Positions 26,208 to 35,378 of a DNA stretch of 64,000 nt are shown here, piece by piece. The notes under the pieces were generated by a model, which was not told where the DNA came from, searched no databases, and saw only the letters and a program-made list of their open reading frames with translations. The position numbers and the translations under genes were made by a program. Position 1 is the stretch's first letter; every line of letters starts with the position of its first letter. This DNA comes from Oscillospiraceae bacterium. GTDB taxonomy: Bacteria; Bacillota; Clostridia; Oscillospirales; Acutalibacteraceae. The stretch is taken from the NCBI GenBank assembly GCA_003526845.1, contig DPVM01000010.1, positions 186,001-250,000 of the forward strand. The letters run 5' to 3'.

Positions 26208-27515
26208 TTAAAATGAAATTTTAATCTTTGGCAGTCGAATTGATACATCTTTGTCAACCTCCACCTGCGATGCAAGCGCAATTGCAACAAAGCCGAGCAT
26301 GCCCGACGAGCTTGTTATAATGCCGGATCCGATTGCGTGAATTACAAATTGAGCAAATGTCGCATACAAAAAAGCCTTCAAGTCGAAGCGTATGCTTTTG
26401 CTGTTTGTGAATGAAACGAAAATTCTGATATATACAATTCCCATAAGAATTGCGCCGATCCATCCAAACTGACCGAGAACCGATGCCCAGTGTGTGTCAT
26501 TAAGGAACGGACCGAAATCGCGGCTCATGCCCCAATGCTTGTCAAAATGATATTGTGTGTAAAGCGGCGAATAATTTTTTGCCGCCTCCGCTGAGCCGTA
26601 TGTCGCAAAGCCCGAACCGAATGGAAAATAGTTGTTTGCGGTTTTAACAGCGTATTCGTTGAATACCTGTCTTGCGGCACCTTCGTGCGTCAAATAAGTG
26701 CTGATTTGATATTGACCGAGAAACAGTATTCCGCATACTATGGCAATAATTACGATTGGGTTTAATCTGTCGTGTCGCTTGAAGTAGAACAAAAGCAAAA
26801 CAAACATAAATGTCAAAATCAATGCCTGCGATTTCAAATTAAGCCCGATTGCAACAACCGTCATAAAATAATATATGCCTTTTTGGCGCGGAGTCAGCTT
26901 ATCGGTGCAAACAAATGCAGCAAAAAATACGAGAAATGTTGTTATGTATTCAAAGTTGTAAGTGTAGCCGAAAGCAAAACTGTTAAGCCCGAATCGTGTA
27001 TCGTTTGTCATTCCTATATCGACAAATTGCGTTATAATCGAGCATATGAACGCTGCGATGCAATACAGCTTGCCTATGGGCAAAAACATATCAAGAGTTG
27101 CTTGTTTTTCTTTATCGTTTAAAAAGTATTTAACAGCGAAAAAAGCGGCTATTACTTTAACTTGAGTTACTGCATCAACGCCGATAGACCACAGACTGAC
27201 ATTCAGTCCGCTGTACCAGTTCGAAACCAAACCGATGACAAGCGTAACAATAATTAAGGCAAATGTTACAAGGTCGTATCTTTTGATTTTTCTGTTGAAA
27301 ACGATAAGGTATCCCATTGATATGACACCGAGCACTTCGTCAAAATAACTGCCGTTAAACAGTCGCTCGATTATCATAAGTGCAAGCACGATTAAAAATA
27401 CCAAAAGGCTTTTGAGATGCACTTGGTATCTGCTTTTTTTCTTTTTATCAACAATATACAGTTGCGGCCGCGGTCGTCTTTCACTGTTGCCGTGGTTTAG
27501 TGTTTTTGTTGCCAT
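26208..27515 (-). CDS. Wzy-type polymerase / O-antigen ligase-like membrane protein
   Basis: 435 residues. A basic ~45-residue cytoplasmic N-terminus, then 10-12 hydrophobic helices, and between late helices a large outer loop (F-P-F-G-S-G-F-A-T-Y-G through D-T-H-W-A) of the kind seen in Wzy polymerases and O-antigen ligases. In this operon it is the best candidate for joining repeat units at the outer face. Wzy proteins are poorly conserved, so the call rests on topology, loop and context. Confidence 0.8.
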   Translation of the reverse strand: MATKTLNHGNSERRPRPQLYIVDKKKKSRYQVHLKSLLVFLIVLALMIIERLFNGSYFDEVLGVISMGYLIVFNRKIKRYDLVTFALIIVTLVIGLVSNWYSGLNVSLWSIGVDAVTQVKVIAAFFAVKYFLNDKEKQATLDMFLPIGKLYCIAAFICSIITQFVDIGMTNDTRFGLNSFAFGYTYNFEYITTFLVFFAAFVCTDKLTPRQKGIYYFMTVVAIGLNLKSQALILTFMFVLLLFYFKRHDRLNPIVIIAIVCGILFLGQYQISTYLTHEGAARQVFNEYAVKTANNYFPFGSGFATYGSAEAAKNYSPLYTQYHFDKHWGMSRDFGPFLNDTHWASVLGQFGWIGAILMGIVYIRIFVSFTNSKSIRFDLKAFLYATFAQFVIHAIGSGIITSSSGMLGFVAIALASQVEVDKDVSIRLPKIKISF

Positions 27516-27536
27516 TAAAATATTTTCCTCTGATTT

Positions 27537-28712
27537 TTATATTCTGTCTTTAAAAAATGACGATTTTTTCATCATTCGATACAGCTTTTTGCTTTTATAA
27601 ATTTTGCGCCGCAAGAATATGAGCGCTCTTTTTTTAGTGTTGTATTTTATAAGTGCCGCCGCAATGTCGCCGTTTTCCGCGAGTGCGGCATATTTTTTTG
27701 CGTTTTCGTTTTTATAAAGCGGTTTGTTTAACTGACCGTTTTTTTTCAGCGCCTCGTCAAGCGTTCTTTCATACAAATTTATGTTTGGCTTTACACGGCA
27801 AAGCAAATCCTCGCCCTTTTTTGTATTTTGCAAAACAACATTAGTGCCGTTATTCGTTTTGTACTCAAACGGAATTTCGTCGCCAAGTCCCCAAAAATCG
27901 CCGAGCGAAATATCGCCGACCCTTTGCGGATGTGCATATTTGCATGTGTAGCAATTTTCTCTTTGGCACACTCCGTCCAAAAACGCCGTTAAATAATAGC
28001 TTTGTCTTTGCGGAATCTGCTTGATAATGCAGCCGTTTTCGTCAAAATATTTGATAATGTATTCATTTTTATCTCTGAACGAAACGAATTTTGCTTTTTC
28101 AAAATCGCCCTTGAGTTCAAAACGCGAATATGCTTTGAATACCGCCTCATCCGGAGCACCGTGGCACACAATGTCTATCATGAAAAGATTTTCATATTCT
28201 CTGCCGAGAAAGAATTTAAGCCCCGCAACCTGACACGGAGTTCCCACAAACAAGATGTTTTCGGCGTTTGTGAGGTCGGTTTTGATTTTTTTGTATGTGT
28301 TGCCTATGTGCGCGTGAAAGTATTTTGAGCCACGCGTTTTGTTCAAATCGTCAACGGTTTTGCACTTAATGAAAGACAGCGACAAATCGTCATTCACCGC
28401 GCAGGCGTAAACTGCGCCGTCATTTAAAAAGCTCTTGCATATTTCATAGCAAACACCGCCGGAGGTCGACAAAATATGCGTTTCCTCATCCTTTGAATAT
28501 GCGGCATAGACCTTTTGAGGCGTTGCAAAAGCAACTCTGTTGATTGACGGGCAGGACTTTTTGCACATTTTGCAGTCGATGCAAATGCTCTCGTCAACTT
28601 CGGGATAAATTGCACCGCTTTTGCCCACAGCCATATGTATGCAGTTTTTGGGGCAAGCGTTGACACACGCAAAGCAAGCGGTGCAATCGCTTTTGTCGCA
28701 CAGTTTATTCAT
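27537..28712 (-). CDS. FrhB/F420-dehydrogenase beta-like Fe-S protein of the capsule operon
   Basis: 391 residues. Two ferredoxin-type motifs near the start (C-T-A-C-F-A-C...C-P and C-I-D-C-K-M-C...C-P), then the Coenzyme F420 hydrogenase/dehydrogenase beta N- and C-terminal domains, with S-T-S-G-G-V, F-V-G-T-P-C-Q-V-A-G and further Cys (C-Q-R-E-N-C-Y-T-C). Such proteins are often encoded next to polysaccharide pyruvyl transferases in Firmicutes and Bacteroidetes, but their reaction is unknown; a redox step on a sugar or carrier is a guess. Start at 28712 follows GGAGC, one base after the pyruvyl transferase stop. Confidence 0.85.
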   Translation of the reverse strand: MNKLCDKSDCTACFACVNACPKNCIHMAVGKSGAIYPEVDESICIDCKMCKKSCPSINRVAFATPQKVYAAYSKDEETHILSTSGGVCYEICKSFLNDGAVYACAVNDDLSLSFIKCKTVDDLNKTRGSKYFHAHIGNTYKKIKTDLTNAENILFVGTPCQVAGLKFFLGREYENLFMIDIVCHGAPDEAVFKAYSRFELKGDFEKAKFVSFRDKNEYIIKYFDENGCIIKQIPQRQSYYLTAFLDGVCQRENCYTCKYAHPQRVGDISLGDFWGLGDEIPFEYKTNNGTNVVLQNTKKGEDLLCRVKPNINLYERTLDEALKKNGQLNKPLYKNENAKKYAALAENGDIAAALIKYNTKKRALIFLRRKIYKSKKLYRMMKKSSFFKDRI

Positions 28713-28713
28713 T

Positions 28714-29847
28714 TTATTGCTCCGAAATATGTTTGTCCAAAAATTTCTTTGAGTCGTCAATAAAGCCGCCCAGCCTTTTATAAACTGCGTCATAGTCGAT
28801 GCTCTCGTTAAAAAGCCGTTTTATATCGTTTTCGTTTTTTGCGAGGCGGTCTGTCAGCCCTGCCTTTGACAGTAAGTGCAAAACTCGGCTGTTTTGGTTA
28901 AACGGGTTTGACTCTCTGTGTTTTGTTACAACGCAAAAATTCTTTTTGAAAATAATCGCAAAGCAAATTGCGTGAAACGAGTCGGTTATTATAAATTCGC
29001 TGTTATCCTCAAGTGCCAAAAAGTCGGCAGGGGATATTGTGTAGTTTTTCTTTTCGCTTTTGTCGAACATTTCGGTTGATGTCGGCAAAATAACATTTTT
29101 GATATTTAAGTTGTCAGTCGCATTGTATGCAAAGCTGTTTCTTTCATCGTCGCCCAAAAAGTATGACAGCGCGTATTTTTCGCTCGGTATTCTTGTTGTG
29201 TCGGCGATTGTGCGCCATTCGTTTGCAGAAAGCAAAAATGTCGGGTCGCATACAATCGATACATTTTTGCCGCTGATTTTTTCAATATCTTTGCGGCAGT
29301 CCGGCTCGCGCAGGGATATTGCCTCAAAATCCTTTAAATACTCCGTAAGGCATTTTTTCGCATAGTCGGGTATATAGTTTATTCCCGTGCTTGCAGCATA
29401 CGATATTTTCCTTTTTCCGTCGGCAAATGCTAAATAATAGTTTTTGTCGATTATCTGCGGGTTCCATATTTGGTCAGAACCGCAAATAAAAATGTCAAAT
29501 TTGTCGCGTGCGTTGTCAATATCACCGTCAAAAAAGTTTATCTTTGACAAAAAGTCATCAAAACTTTTGTCGCGCTCGGCTTTAAGCTCCGGATATTTTG
29601 CGTTTATCTCGTCCGTAAGCGGCGTTTTTTTAGGCTTTAAATAATCCTTGGCGTGCTCACGCAGTTTATATAGCAAATGCTCCGCCTTTTTGCCGAAGGA
29701 TTGCAGATATTTTTCCTCGCTCGGGTAATATTTTATCAGTTGAGCGTCTGCGCCGTATGCGTCATTTAAATATTTTTGCAGGGCGTATGCTTGCAACACT
29801 GTGCCGTAATTTTGATTTGAAAACCAGGTCATTATTGCAATTTTCAT
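28714..29847 (-). CDS. polysaccharide pyruvyl transferase family protein
   Basis: 377 residues. Matches the PS_pyruv_trans family (CsaB-like): N-Y-G-T-V-L-Q-A-Y-A-L near the start, G-S-D-Q-I-W-N near residue 120, S-Y-A-A-S near 150, L-R-E-P-D, and the late T-D-S-F-H-A-I-C-F. Members transfer pyruvate from PEP to a sugar to form an acidic ketal on capsule or cell-wall polymers. Start at 29847 is supported by AGGGGTG upstream. It is coupled to the FrhB-like gene that follows. Confidence 0.9.
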   Translation of the reverse strand: MKIAIMTWFSNQNYGTVLQAYALQKYLNDAYGADAQLIKYYPSEEKYLQSFGKKAEHLLYKLREHAKDYLKPKKTPLTDEINAKYPELKAERDKSFDDFLSKINFFDGDIDNARDKFDIFICGSDQIWNPQIIDKNYYLAFADGKRKISYAASTGINYIPDYAKKCLTEYLKDFEAISLREPDCRKDIEKISGKNVSIVCDPTFLLSANEWRTIADTTRIPSEKYALSYFLGDDERNSFAYNATDNLNIKNVILPTSTEMFDKSEKKNYTISPADFLALEDNSEFIITDSFHAICFAIIFKKNFCVVTKHRESNPFNQNSRVLHLLSKAGLTDRLAKNENDIKRLFNESIDYDAVYKRLGGFIDDSKKFLDKHISEQ

Positions 29848-29857
29848 TGTGTCACCC

Positions 29858-30766
29858 CTACATTTTATATAGCTCACCGAGCTTTGAAAGATAGCTGTTT
29901 TCAGCCGCCTTGCTGTTGTCAACCTTGTGTGTCAGCTTGTGTACGGAAGTTATATTTTTTATTTGCTCAAAGCGCTTTTTGTCAAATTCCTTGCAAAAAT
30001 CAATTGCTAAAATGTGATTGTCCATCTGGTTGTAATACGGCATTTTTTGCCATTCGTCCTCGTATATGTCCGTAACTGTTCTGAAAAACATATGAAACAG
30101 GAAATAGTGGCAAAGATAATTCTCATTTTCCCAATATTTTAAAAGCAAATTTTGTGTTTCGTTAAGCAAAATATTGTTTGCCTTACTGCGAATGAGCCAG
30201 TTGCCCATATTAACCGTTTCCTTATCAAACAAGCCGTCATGATAAACAAAAAAGTCGCTGTCCGTTATGTATTCAGGCAGGGGAGCGGTCAAATATGTTG
30301 TTGCGTCGAGCCAAATTCCGCCGTGCTCAATCAAAAGCTCAATTCTCAAAATGTCGGAAAATTGGGCATACGGAATAATGCCCTTTTCCCATTTTTCATA
30401 AATATAGTCGGGCAGATTAACATAGTCCTTTATGTTTCCCTTGTTTAAAAAAACAATTTCTCTGTCCTTTATATGATATTTGAGCGATTTAATGCAGTTT
30501 TGCACAATTTCGGGTGCGTTTTCGATTCCCTGAAACCAGCATACCCAAACCTTTTCGCTCTCGTCACCCGGATATTGCTTAAAATTTGTTTTGCCTACAT
30601 ATTTTGAGTATTTCTTTTTCAGCTTTGAATAAATATCGTATTTGACGCTTTGCTCGGCAAGATAGCCGCTCGTGCGGTCGGTTTTGCTGAAGAAATATTC
30701 CATTGCGCTATGAAATACAGTTTTGTTTTTTATTGAAATTTTTACTAAATTCTTAAAATCGCTCAT
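29858..30766 (-). CDS. GT32-like capsular polysaccharide synthesis glycosyltransferase
   Basis: 302 residues. The centre reads Y-A-Q-F-S-D-I-L-R-I-E-L-L...G-G-I-W-L-D-A-T, the DXD-containing block of the capsular-polysaccharide-synthesis/GT32 family (D-x-D replaced here by L-D-A-T after G-G-I-W). W-V-C-W-F-Q-G begins the nucleotide-binding half. Probably adds a hexose to the lipid-linked unit. Ten bases separate it from the pyruvyl transferase start. Confidence 0.85.
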   Translation of the reverse strand: MSDFKNLVKISIKNKTVFHSAMEYFFSKTDRTSGYLAEQSVKYDIYSKLKKKYSKYVGKTNFKQYPGDESEKVWVCWFQGIENAPEIVQNCIKSLKYHIKDREIVFLNKGNIKDYVNLPDYIYEKWEKGIIPYAQFSDILRIELLIEHGGIWLDATTYLTAPLPEYITDSDFFVYHDGLFDKETVNMGNWLIRSKANNILLNETQNLLLKYWENENYLCHYFLFHMFFRTVTDIYEDEWQKMPYYNQMDNHILAIDFCKEFDKKRFEQIKNITSVHKLTHKVDNSKAAENSYLSKLGELYKM

Positions 30767-30767
30767 A

Positions 30768-31853
30768 TTATTTCAGCTCGTCAAACGCTTTGTAAAAAAG
30801 CTCCACCTTTGATTTTGTTGATATTTTTTCTCTGTATTTTCCGCACGCCTCAATATATTTTTTGTCTGTGATTTCTTTCAGCGTGTCACAGTTCCAATTG
30901 TCATCCGCGATGCCCAAACCGTATTCGGTGATGTAGCTTGCGTTGTACGGTACGGTTGTTGTCAAAACGGGTGTGCCGACCGCGATTGATTCGACAATCG
31001 AAATCATATTGTTGTCCTTTTCGGTGTAAACAAGCATTGCCATTGCGTGTGCAAGCCTTTTTTCAAGCTCGCTGTGCATCAGCCTGCCTGTGAAAACCAC
31101 ACTGTCGCAGATATTAAGGCGATTTACCTCGTTTTCAAGATTCTGTTTTTCATCACCGTCGCCCATTATGTAAAGTTTTGCCGTGATGTCATATTTTTTT
31201 AGGTAGTCGGCAAATGCGGCAAGTATTTTGTCAATTCGCTTTCTTTTTATAAGCTGTGAACTGACGGCAAAATAATTTCCCTTATCGGCGGTGAATGTGA
31301 ATTTGTCAAGGTTTACGCCGTGGTCGATTATAATGTCGCTTACATTGCGGCAGTATTGAGATATAAATGCTTTTGCCTGCGGGCTTCTCGGTACAATCAG
31401 CGTGTTTTTAAAGCATAATCTTGCTATCACGCCGTACCAAAAGCGCGACGCAATTCCGTGAAAAATTTTGTTGTGCTTGCCCAGTTCGTGCCATACAATC
31501 AGATTTTTGCGGCTGTGCATTGACAGCATCAGCGAGTTGAGCGAAAACACCTCGCTCGTGATTATGCAGTCAAACGCCGTGCTTTTTGCAATCCTTTTTA
31601 TTTCGGGGCAGTACGGCAGGGAATTGACCGGGCAGATGCTCTTGAACCTTGTTTTCATCCAAATTACCTCAAACGGATATTCTTCCGTCTGTGTCGGCTT
31701 GAAATCCTCGGCGGTTGCGAGGGTGACCTCGTTGCCGTTTTGCAAAAACGCAAGGCACAAATCATATATCATTGTGTCCTTGATTGATTTTGCTCTGCTG
31801 ATATTTTTCGTTTCGGATGTGTATATGATAGGGTTTACGATTAAAATTTTCAT
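30768..31853 (-). CDS. family 4 glycosyltransferase
   Basis: 361 residues, GT-B fold. The C-terminal half has K-R-I-D-K-I-L-A-A-F, I-M-G-D-G, V-F-T-G-R and a final E-S-I-A-V-G-T-P-V segment where the usual E-x7-E is read as I-V-E-S-I-A-V-G. Ends one base before the GT32-like gene. Donor and acceptor unknown. Capsule operon. Confidence 0.9.
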   Translation of the reverse strand: MKILIVNPIIYTSETKNISRAKSIKDTMIYDLCLAFLQNGNEVTLATAEDFKPTQTEEYPFEVIWMKTRFKSICPVNSLPYCPEIKRIAKSTAFDCIITSEVFSLNSLMLSMHSRKNLIVWHELGKHNKIFHGIASRFWYGVIARLCFKNTLIVPRSPQAKAFISQYCRNVSDIIIDHGVNLDKFTFTADKGNYFAVSSQLIKRKRIDKILAAFADYLKKYDITAKLYIMGDGDEKQNLENEVNRLNICDSVVFTGRLMHSELEKRLAHAMAMLVYTEKDNNMISIVESIAVGTPVLTTTVPYNASYITEYGLGIADDNWNCDTLKEITDKKYIEACGKYREKISTKSKVELFYKAFDELK

Positions 31854-31856
31854 CGC

Positions 31857-33035
31857 TTATCGACTGCTTTTCATTTGGTTTTCAATATCGGCGTCAACAA
31901 TTGCCTCGCCCGTCGTTCCGACAAGCGCACTTTTCGACGCACTGCTCAATCCGTCATTTACGGTTGCGTTAAAATCGCAGGTGGAAAGTTTGTCAAGTTC
32001 TTCCTTTGTCACCTTTCCGTCGCGATAATCGCGGCAGATTTTGTTTTCATACATTGAGTATTTTTTGTCTTTGAAAAATCTCAAAAACTTGTGTTTGATA
32101 ACCCAAGCGGCAGGCACCCAAATGTATTTGTGCATGGCAGGGGATACTGAGCCTATCATCCAGCACTGTCTGTCGCAACAGCGCACTTTTTTTCTTACCT
32201 TTTCTGCCTGCTCCGAGTTCCAAAGCTCGTCCCAGCTTTGCTCGTTCAGGTTGCCCATAACCTCTTTTTCTTTTGTTCCGTTGCAGGGCATTACATCTCC
32301 GTACGGATCGATAAAGAAGGTGTCAAATGCCATATCGCACGGAAGCAACCTTTTTTGACCGTATATATAGTTAATCAAGCCGTGGTTGAAGTATGCGCGA
32401 AACCATTTTTTCGGCTGATTCGATTTTAAAAGCTCGTTGACAAGATTTTCAAATTCAGCGGCAACGGCAGGTCTGTCATTGATAATGTTTTTTGCCTCAA
32501 CAAAATAAAACGAGTTGTGAAGCGATGCGGTTGCAAATTCCATATTCATTTTGTTTGACAATTCATACAGCGGCACAAGGTCTTTTGCGTTTGCGTCCTG
32601 CACTGTCATTCCGAAACCGACATCTTTCATCCCCATTTCGACGAGCTTTTGCAAAGTTGTGTATCCTCTGTTAAAGCCGTCATCAAGACCTCGGATTTTG
32701 TTGTTTGTTTCCTCCAAGCCCTCGATTGAAATTCTTATTCCTATGTTGGGAAACTCCTTGCAAAGCTCAACAATTCTGTCGGTGAAAAATCCGTTTGTGG
32801 AGATTACTATTCTGTCGCTCTTTTTGTAAAGTTCGCGCACAATCTCTTTCAAATCGGTGCGAATAAACGGCTCGCCGCCGGTTATATTTGTGAAATACAT
32901 TTCGGGCAGTTTCTTTATTGTTTCAACCGAAATTTCCTCCTCCGGTGTTGAGGGGCATTTGTATCTGTTACACATTGAACATCGTGCATTGCATCTGTAT
33001 GTAACTATTACGGTACCGTTAAGCTTCTTTCCCAT
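31857..33035 (-). CDS. radical SAM/SPASM-type enzyme in the capsule operon
   Basis: 392 residues. The radical SAM cluster motif C-x3-C-x2-C is C15, C19, C22; G-G-E-P-F near residue 55 and S-T-N-G-F near 80 bind SAM. A second Cys-rich region (D-P-Y-G-D-V-M-P-C-N-G and C-C-D-R-Q-C) resembles a SPASM auxiliary cluster. The last ~40 residues are poorly structured. No peptide substrate is encoded nearby; in this setting it may alter a sugar, a glycan or a lipid carrier, which is inference. The stop lies three bases before the next start. Confidence 0.88.
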   Translation of the reverse strand: MGKKLNGTVIVTYRCNARCSMCNRYKCPSTPEEEISVETIKKLPEMYFTNITGGEPFIRTDLKEIVRELYKKSDRIVISTNGFFTDRIVELCKEFPNIGIRISIEGLEETNNKIRGLDDGFNRGYTTLQKLVEMGMKDVGFGMTVQDANAKDLVPLYELSNKMNMEFATASLHNSFYFVEAKNIINDRPAVAAEFENLVNELLKSNQPKKWFRAYFNHGLINYIYGQKRLLPCDMAFDTFFIDPYGDVMPCNGTKEKEVMGNLNEQSWDELWNSEQAEKVRKKVRCCDRQCWMIGSVSPAMHKYIWVPAAWVIKHKFLRFFKDKKYSMYENKICRDYRDGKVTKEELDKLSTCDFNATVNDGLSSASKSALVGTTGEAIVDADIENQMKSSR

Positions 33036-33052
33036 TGTTTCTACCTATATCC

Positions 33053-34237
33053 CTATGAATTATATATTTTAAGCAGTTTGTCACAGTATTTTTCAACCGT
33101 GTCAAATCTTGTCATACTGCAATTTTGAGCCATTCTTTCGGCGTTTTCGTCATCATTTAAAATCATATTGATTTTGTTTTCAAAATCGGCTGCGTTGCCG
33201 CTTTCAAACAAATATCCCGTTTCGCCGTCATTTATAAGCTCGGGGATTCCGCCGATTCGTGCGCCGACAACCGGTGTGCCGTACATTATGCTTTCCATAA
33301 CGGAAAACGGACAGTTTTCGTACCAAACCGACGGATAAACTGTGCACTTTGCGTGGCTTATAAGGCTTGCAAGCTCATCGCCCGATTTAAAACCGACATT
33401 TTTTATGTTCGGCGCTTTGTTGATTTCGTCCTCGCACTCGCCGCTTCCGGCGCAGATAAAATCAATATTTTTTGCGTTCAGTATTGTTTCAATACCCTTT
33501 TCTTTGCTGTATCTGCCGAAATAAAGCACATAGTTGTCCTTTTTCTGCGGCGTATATTCAACAGCGTCGATAAAATTGTGCATCGCAACCGTTTTGCCGG
33601 CGAAAAGGGGATTGGTGTCCATTTTGCTTTTCATAAATTCACTGCAACAAATTATTTTGTCGAAGTGCTTGTATGCACCGAGTGTTTTGTAAAGCGTTGC
33701 CTCGGCTGTGCCGATAATGCTTTTCGCTTTTGACGAGTGAATGCAACTGTTTTTTGTGCAGTTAATAAATTTACCGCCGACGCATTTTTCACAAACATTG
33801 CCGTTGTTAAACATCATATGGTTGGGGCACAAAAGCTGATAATCGTGCGCAGTGAATATTATTTTAACATTCTTGCCTGCATGCTTTTTGTATGCCGCCG
33901 CCGCATAAAGAATGCTCGGCGTAAGCTGATAATTAAAGTTGTTTATATGTATAACATCGGGCTTGAAATCGTTAAGCACAATGTTAATTTTGCGTTTTGC
34001 CTCGGCAGAATAAATCGTTTTCAGCGGATAAGTCAGCTTTTTCAGCTTGCTTGTCGTGTGAAAATCCATATCCGTTGTGTATTGCTCTGCGTTGTTTGAA
34101 ACGCATCTGCCCTCGTGCTCCATACCGAAGTATTGCACCTCGTTGCCGATTGATTTCAAATAATCGCCAAGCTTAAAAATATATGTTTCCGACCCGCCGT
34201 TCGGGTGAAGGAATTTGTTAACAAATAAAATTTTCAT
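33053..34237 (-). CDS. family 4 glycosyltransferase
   Basis: 394 residues, GT-B fold. N-terminal L-H-P-N-G-G-S-E-T-Y-I is the acceptor-side loop of GT4 enzymes; C-terminal Y-F-G-R-Y-S-K-E-K-G-I-E-T and V-M-E-S-I-M-Y-G-T-P-V-V bind the nucleotide sugar. A C-P-N-H...C-E-K-C-V-G-G...C-T-K-N-S-C segment near residues 140-175 puts several cysteines in the acceptor domain, also seen in some capsule GT4 enzymes. Separated by one base from the next GT4 gene. Confidence 0.9.
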   Translation of the reverse strand: MKILFVNKFLHPNGGSETYIFKLGDYLKSIGNEVQYFGMEHEGRCVSNNAEQYTTDMDFHTTSKLKKLTYPLKTIYSAEAKRKINIVLNDFKPDVIHINNFNYQLTPSILYAAAAYKKHAGKNVKIIFTAHDYQLLCPNHMMFNNGNVCEKCVGGKFINCTKNSCIHSSKAKSIIGTAEATLYKTLGAYKHFDKIICCSEFMKSKMDTNPLFAGKTVAMHNFIDAVEYTPQKKDNYVLYFGRYSKEKGIETILNAKNIDFICAGSGECEDEINKAPNIKNVGFKSGDELASLISHAKCTVYPSVWYENCPFSVMESIMYGTPVVGARIGGIPELINDGETGYLFESGNAADFENKINMILNDDENAERMAQNCSMTRFDTVEKYCDKLLKIYNS

Positions 34238-34238
34238 A

Positions 34239-35360
34239 CTAAATCCTGCCGTAAATACTCAGCGTTTTGTCTGTTATATCATCCCAATTGTATTTTGAGC
34301 AAACATATTCGCTTGCACATTTTTTGTATTCTGCGACTTTTTCGCTGTCGCCCAAAAATTCTTCGAGTTTGTTTTTTAGGTCGGCTGTGTCGCCCTTTTT
34401 GAAATATACTGCGTTTTTGCCGCAAACCTCTGTGCATTCGCAAATGTCGCTTGTCAAACAACAGTTTCCGTAGCTCATTGCCTCCAAAAGGCTTATCGGC
34501 ATGCCCTCGAGGTCGCTCGGGAGGCAGTATATATATGCGTTTGAGTAAAGCTCCTCAAGCTCCGCCCCCTGCACAAAGCCTGTGAAAATTATATTCTTGT
34601 TTGATTTTGCCTGCTCTTTGAGTGATGCTGCGTATTCGCTTGTGTGGCTTGCACCGCCTGCTATAACAAGCTTTTTGTCGGTCGATATTTGCGAGTATGC
34701 CTCAATCAGAGAGTGAATGTTCTTTTCCGGCACGATTCTGCCGAGATATAATATGTATCCGTCTTTTTCGAGAGAATATTGTTGTTTTATTATATTTGCC
34801 TCAATCGGTTTCGGTTTTTCTATTCCGTTTGGGATATAAACCGTTTCTCTGCCATATTTTTCTAAAAAATACTGCTGCACATTTTTCGACAATACTATTA
34901 TTTCATCTGCATATTTTGCGGCGCATTTTTCGCCGTATTGTAAAAATTTTGTAGCGAATCCGCCCCATTTCGACCTTTGCCAATCGAGACCGTGAATTGT
35001 CACAACGCATTTTTTGCCGAATAATTTTGCAAGAGGGACCATTGACGATGGACCCTCTGCGTGAAAATGTATTATGTCATAATTGCCGAAAAGTGCCATT
35101 GCCGTTGCAAAGGCGCTGTAAACAATTGCGTTTAATTTTGATGAATTCGGCGTGGCAACCCATTTGAGGCTGACTCCGTTCCATTCTTTTTTGCCGAAAT
35201 CGGTGTCAAACTCCTTGCCTGCGATATGCTCGCTCTTTCTGTTAAAAGCGGTTACGCTGTTGCCGAGGCTGACCATACGCCTTGAAAGCTCGCCTACTAC
35301 TATTTCAACTCCGCCTTCTCGTGACGGAATTCTTTTGTGACCGATCATAGCGATTTTCAT
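34239..35360 (-). CDS. family 4 glycosyltransferase (DUF1972/rhamnosyltransferase-like)
   Basis: 373 residues. M-I-G-H-K-R-I-P-S-R-E-G-G-V-E-I-V-V is typical of the DUF1972-type N-terminus of second-step capsule transferases; the C-terminal half has L-G-R-I-V-P-E-K-N and L-E-A-M-S-Y-G. Of two nearby ATGs, that at 35360 is chosen because AGGA lies 8 bases ahead, while the one at 35369 overlaps that site. Directly downstream of the initiating sugar transferase, it may add the second sugar. Confidence 0.9.
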   Translation of the reverse strand: MKIAMIGHKRIPSREGGVEIVVGELSRRMVSLGNSVTAFNRKSEHIAGKEFDTDFGKKEWNGVSLKWVATPNSSKLNAIVYSAFATAMALFGNYDIIHFHAEGPSSMVPLAKLFGKKCVVTIHGLDWQRSKWGGFATKFLQYGEKCAAKYADEIIVLSKNVQQYFLEKYGRETVYIPNGIEKPKPIEANIIKQQYSLEKDGYILYLGRIVPEKNIHSLIEAYSQISTDKKLVIAGGASHTSEYAASLKEQAKSNKNIIFTGFVQGAELEELYSNAYIYCLPSDLEGMPISLLEAMSYGNCCLTSDICECTEVCGKNAVYFKKGDTADLKNKLEEFLGDSEKVAEYKKCASEYVCSKYNWDDITDKTLSIYGRI

Positions 35361-35378
35361 TGTATTCATCCTAACTTT

